Positions 60,736 to 64,000 of a DNA stretch of 64,000 nucleotides are shown here, piece after piece. The stretch's first letter is position 1. Every line of letters starts with the position of its first letter. Location of the stretch: contig NC_090698.1 in NCBI RefSeq assembly GCF_040954835.1, positions 23,185,501-23,249,500 of the forward strand, read 5' to 3'. The position numbers and the translations under genes were made by a program. Source of the stretch: Lepisosteus oculatus (lineage: Eukaryota; Chordata; Actinopteri; Semionotiformes; Lepisosteidae). Under the pieces are notes generated by a model that was not told where the DNA came from, searched no databases, and saw only the letters and a program-made list of their open reading frames with translations.

Positions 60736-60908
60736 AAGTCAGGTGGTACTTGTGTAAATACAAGGAAGTATTAATTTATCTAAAATGAACAGGCCAAGTG
60801 GTAGAACACTCACATTAACTCCTCTATCACTAGGGTTCTTAACAGTCCCGTCTAGCTAACCGAGCAGGACAAAGACAAATATCGCCACACCACATTGGCT
60901 ATGCCCCC

Positions 60909-60910
<2 letters not shown>

Positions 60911-60954
<44 letters not shown>
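60911..60954. repeat. (AAT)n microsatellite
   Basis: About fourteen uninterrupted AAT units at the 3' end of the minus-strand 5S-derived SINE, a typical place for a SINE-seeded microsatellite. Confidence 0.95.
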
Positions 60955-61463
60955 TGCTTACACTTATATAGCGCTTTTTCTGGACACTCCACTCAAAGTG
61001 CTTTACAGGTAATGGGGACTCCCCTCCACCACCACCAATGTGCAGCATCCACCTGGATGATGCGACGGCAGCCATAGTGCGCCAGAACACTCACCACACA
61101 TCAGCTATTAGTGGGGAGGAGAGCAGAGTAATGAAGCCAATTCATAGATAGGGATTATTAGGAGGCCATGATTGGTAAGGGCCAATGGGAAATTTGGCCA
61201 GGACACCGGGGTTACACTCCTACTCTTTTTGAGAAACGCCCTGGGATTTTTAATGACCACAGAGAGTCAGGACCTCGGTTTTACGTCTCATCCGAAGGAC
61301 GGCGCCTGTTTACAGTATAGTGTCCCCGACACTATACTGGGGCATTAGGACCCACATGGACCACAGGGTGAGCGACCCCCGCAGGCCCCACTAACACCTC
61401 TTCCAGCAGCAACCTTAGTTTTTCCCAGGAGGTCTCCCATCCAGGTACTGACCAGGCAATTCT
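60911..61463 (-). mobile_element. Full-length 5S-derived SINE (SINE3)
   Basis: On the minus strand it begins with GCCTGGTCAGTACCTGGATG GGAGACC from 5S rRNA, passes through the family body (ATGAGACGTAAAACCGAGGT, GGTCATTAAAAATCCCAGGG, TTGGCCCTTACCAATCATGG, GTGTGGTGAGTGTTCTGGCG) and ends AGCGCTATATAAGTGTAAGC followed by an (ATT)n tract. It is well preserved with many intact CpGs, so it is probably the youngest copy in the window. Confidence 0.88.
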
Positions 61464-62330
61464 CAAACAGAACAGAACATGAACAAGAGAATGGAAAAAG
61501 GAAACCCAGGGAACAACAGATTTTTTAAAAAAACTTTTCGTCTATGACTACTGCACTAATTTAACATGTCCAAAACCTTCTTAGACCAAACCCATCTTAA
61601 ATAGGATTAATTTAATGTGCAGTGTTTCCACTATATACCAAATGATTTAGAATAGGTGTGAACTGCTTTAATGGGAACTTTCAAATATAGAAAATGCTTC
61701 ACTAAACAGTTGTTTCAGGGAATGTGTCTATTTTCCATCTCTCCAGTCAAAACTCTAGGTGTCAAAGACCACTGTCCAACAGGTTTTATACATGAAGGTC
61801 TCTCTAAATCTCCAGCCTATTTAGAGCAAAGAAGTGCTTCAACTTGCCCGGTTAAGAAAATAATTATTTCAATTAGGTAATCTGGAGATCAGATGGAAGA
61901 AAAAAACTAGAAACCCTCTGTTTCTCCAGGACTGGAGTTGTGATCCCCTGAGCCAAAAACAAATCTGAATACCTTACAGTAAACACTTATTATGATATGA
62001 AAACAGAAATTTCTAATTAGTAAATAATTTCCTACATCTGGTGCTCATTTAAAAATCTAAGACAAAAACAATAGAAATGGGTTACAATGATGTGGTTTGG
62101 GAATTTCAGACGAGGAGACCCCTAAACATTTTAGGACTAATTCAATTAATTATTCGTGTAATTAAATAATTACCCTCTCTGTCATCATGGAGAATTCCTT
62201 GATGATATAGCACACAACCTGAGGTTTTATTCATGATGTGTCATCACCTTAAAGTAGAGTTTATGACACATTGCAGACACACAGCTCTCATTGCAACATA
62301 CACAAATTGTCAAATACTTAATCCGTGTCT

Positions 62331-62568
62331 CTCTGGGAGTTGTAGGTTGTTGCTGTCTGCTTGTCTTTAAGGAAGCTTATTTAGAATGTTTTGCAAACTA
62401 CAACACCCACAATTCCGTTCTCAACCCCTTGTAGCTGCAAGTGACGTCATACAAAGCAGCATGGCGGTGAGCGTAGCGTGGTGCAGGGCGAGGAATTTGT
62501 ATGGTTAGAGAAAAGCTCAGCATATTAATGGATGACATCTCGGCAGTGTGTCAGAAGTCCTGAAAGAA
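62331..62568 (+). promoter_or_regulatory. Housekeeping-type promoter and first non-coding exon of an unseen gene
   Basis: Two opposed ZNF143/THAP11-like motifs lie at 62331-62347 (reads CTACAACTCCCAGAG on the minus strand) and 62397-62416 (ACTACAACACCCACAATTCC). A perfect CRE (TGACGTCA) is at 62442-62449 and a YY1-like ATGGCGG at 62461-62467. CpG rises from here to about 63000. Two candidate donors follow: GTGAGC at 62467 and GTGAGT at 62569. The ATG at 62461 opens only a 15-codon frame, so the exon would be 5'UTR or a non-coding RNA. The gene itself must lie beyond the window. Identity unknown. Confidence 0.55.
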
Positions 62569-63252
62569 GTGAGTTCTCTTTTTAATTGAAATAGGCCCAA
62601 AATCAAAATCCAAAAGAGGTATAACATTTTACCCAGACGTGGGTAGTTTTTTATAGTAATTTTGAATAATCGCTACCGTGTTTTGTTAACTTTATAAAAT
62701 TCAGATTATTGGTGCAAACAATATGTGTAATTGAAGCGTAATGACAGTTTATAAAATCAAATCAGTACTGCACATAAAGTCGTTTTTCTTCTGTATTCTA
62801 TCTGTCAGTTCAAAATAAGTCGATGACGTAGGAAATGTGCCTGTGTTTATGTATTGGTGTACGTGGTAGCACGGTCGACCTAAAGCCCCATGAAATATAG
62901 AATTTGTTTTATTAAGAAGCACAACTTTTTCACAGTATGGATCACGAAGTGCCTTTTTTCTCCGCGCTCCCCTAAAAACAACGTGAGTAAGCTTGTACAG
63001 GCAGAGTGCATGATAGTGTAGTACTGTATGTTAGGTAGGTTGTAAAGCACATTATGTTAATCTTTAATGCTACTAAAGCAGATATTTATTTTTTTATCTT
63101 AAGGCGTAAACTGTACATTGTATTTTCAGCCTGCAGTTGTGCGGACATATTTGGAAGTCTGGTAAAAGAGCTGTATACAACGTTTCTGTTTAATTATTTT
63201 TGAAGCATTTTCTCCGATGTTGTGGTATATGTTTATTCATTTTTTTGACTTG

Positions 63253-63560
63253 CTATCCATCCACCTATCCATTTTTTAACCTCTTTATCCAATACAGTGT
63301 TGCGGGGAAGCCAAATCCTATACTGGCATGCAGTGGGCACAAGGCAGCCTACTCTCTAGATGGGTTAGGGCAGACACAAACACACACACTCATACCAAGG
63401 CCAGGTTTTCCAAGAAGCCAATTAAATTACTATTATGTCTTTGGACTGTGAGAGGAATCCCACTTGAATACAGGGACAGCATGCAAACTCCACACGGACA
63501 GCACCCAGGAGTTGAACCCAGGGACCCGGCACTGCAGCTGTGCCTCTGAGCCAACATTGA
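63253..63560 (+). repeat. Near-complete copy of the widespread fish repeat
   Basis: Starts CATCCACCTATCCATTTTTT, passes CACAAACACACACACTCATA and ATGTCTTTGGACTGTGAGAG, then CATGCAAACTCCACACGGAC and a TTGAACCCAGGGACCCGGCA end. The best full-length example in the window. Confidence 0.75.
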
Positions 63561-63654
63561 ATATCTTACCTATTCCAGGAGAAAAATAGCTTCTGAAAAG
63601 ACTTCCCAAAGCTGATAGGCGGGGAGTGTGGTGGATAAAATTGTATCCAAAAAC

Positions 63655-63990
63655 ATAAGAATAGTTACAAACAAGGTCTTTCAACCCCTTTTGTTCCTCT
63701 GGTGGTTAGTATTTATTGGACCAAGAATCTAATCCAGCTATTCAGCTTCTCAAAGAAACCCAGGAATCGTTATGACTGAATAATTTGTTCCGGACACGAA
63801 TATCCTCCTGCATATAGAAATTGCATGTAGTTTTCGTTAGAAATTCCTCATAACCTACATTTGTAAATGTGGGTCTTTATTTAATTGTTAATCCCACAAT
63901 TAATGAGGCTTTTTGGTTGATTTTGTCAATACCTGCAAGGTGTTTCAAGTTTCATTGTAATATCTGTTTAGCACCAAAGATGTTTTGTAA
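63655..63990 (-). mobile_element. Probable LINE-derived fragment, same family
   Basis: CATAAGAATAGTTACAAACA, GACCAAGAATCTAATCCAGC and AATTTGTTCCGGACACGAAT resemble the region next to the reverse-transcriptase tail in the repeat family found at 38320-38545. Frames are broken. The similarity is judged from memory of the consensus. Confidence 0.4.
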
Positions 63991-64000
63991 TTTGACCAAA

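Larger units (their letters stand above)
58300..62330. other. Intergenic region downstream of dab2
   Basis: No gene is visible. It contains a short piece of the widespread fish repeat (59487-59530), a 5S-SINE tail with a perfect hairpin (60587-60735), and a full-length 5S-derived SINE (60911-61463). The block 59700-59950 is less AT-rich and may be an old repeat that I cannot name. Confidence 0.6.

Noticed and set aside
62461..62508. ATGGCGGTG... as a protein start (MAVSVAWC)
   Set aside because: The frame stops after 15 codons, so this ATG is more likely part of a YY1-type promoter element or an upstream ORF, unless the donor at 62467 is used.
1..64000. CRISPR arrays, operons, viral or toxin genes
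   Set aside because: None seen. The window is ordinary vertebrate nuclear DNA.

Overview
This is vertebrate nuclear DNA, almost certainly from a ray-finned fish. It is AT-rich and CpG-poor, has long introns and carries fish-type retroposons: 5S-rRNA-derived SINE3 copies, tRNA-derived SINEs with fish-style tails, Tc1/mariner DNA transposons and LINE remnants. I favour a non-teleost ray-finned fish (gar or bowfin type) from the general look of the repeats, but that is a weak inference.

The only gene I can demonstrate is dab2 (Disabled homolog 2), on the + strand. Twelve coding exons between 38825 and 55930 join in frame across GT-AG introns to give 766 residues; human DAB2 has 770. The protein is an endocytic clathrin adaptor: an N-terminal PTB domain, a clathrin box and DPF/NPF motifs in the middle, proline-rich SH3 ligands, and a C-terminal myosin VI-binding region. 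A leading 5'UTR exon piece begins at 38715. A further 3'UTR exon runs from 56640 to poly(A) signals at 58188 and 58278. A CpG-richer patch ending in a perfect splice donor at 24215 is my candidate for the dab2 promoter and non-coding first exon.

Layout. Positions 1-23900: intergenic desert upstream of dab2, with scattered old repeats, three copies of one tRNA-derived SINE (11331, 20891, 23409) and a decayed Tc1-like transposon (21288-22836). Positions 23900-38714: candidate promoter and first intron, including a 5S-SINE fragment directly abutted by a deleted mariner-like element (33276-33815) and a LINE fragment. Positions 38715-58300: dab2 exons and introns, with SINE insertions in several introns and an unusual 188-bp foldback element with 14-bp target duplications (48990-49177). 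Positions 58300-62300: intergenic, with a full 5S-derived SINE ending in an AAT microsatellite. Positions 62330-62570: a housekeeping-type promoter (opposed ZNF143-like motifs, CRE, YY1-like ATGGCGG) that probably starts an unseen neighbouring gene running off the right edge.

I see no protein-coding gene besides dab2, no functional tRNA or rRNA gene, no CRISPR and no viral element. Nearly all other open frames are short chance frames in introns or repeats. I did not find a previously undescribed multi-gene system. The points most worth checking concern dab2 isoform capacity (a frame-preserving p67-type exon, and a possible alternative C-terminus in the last exon) and some repeat structures.
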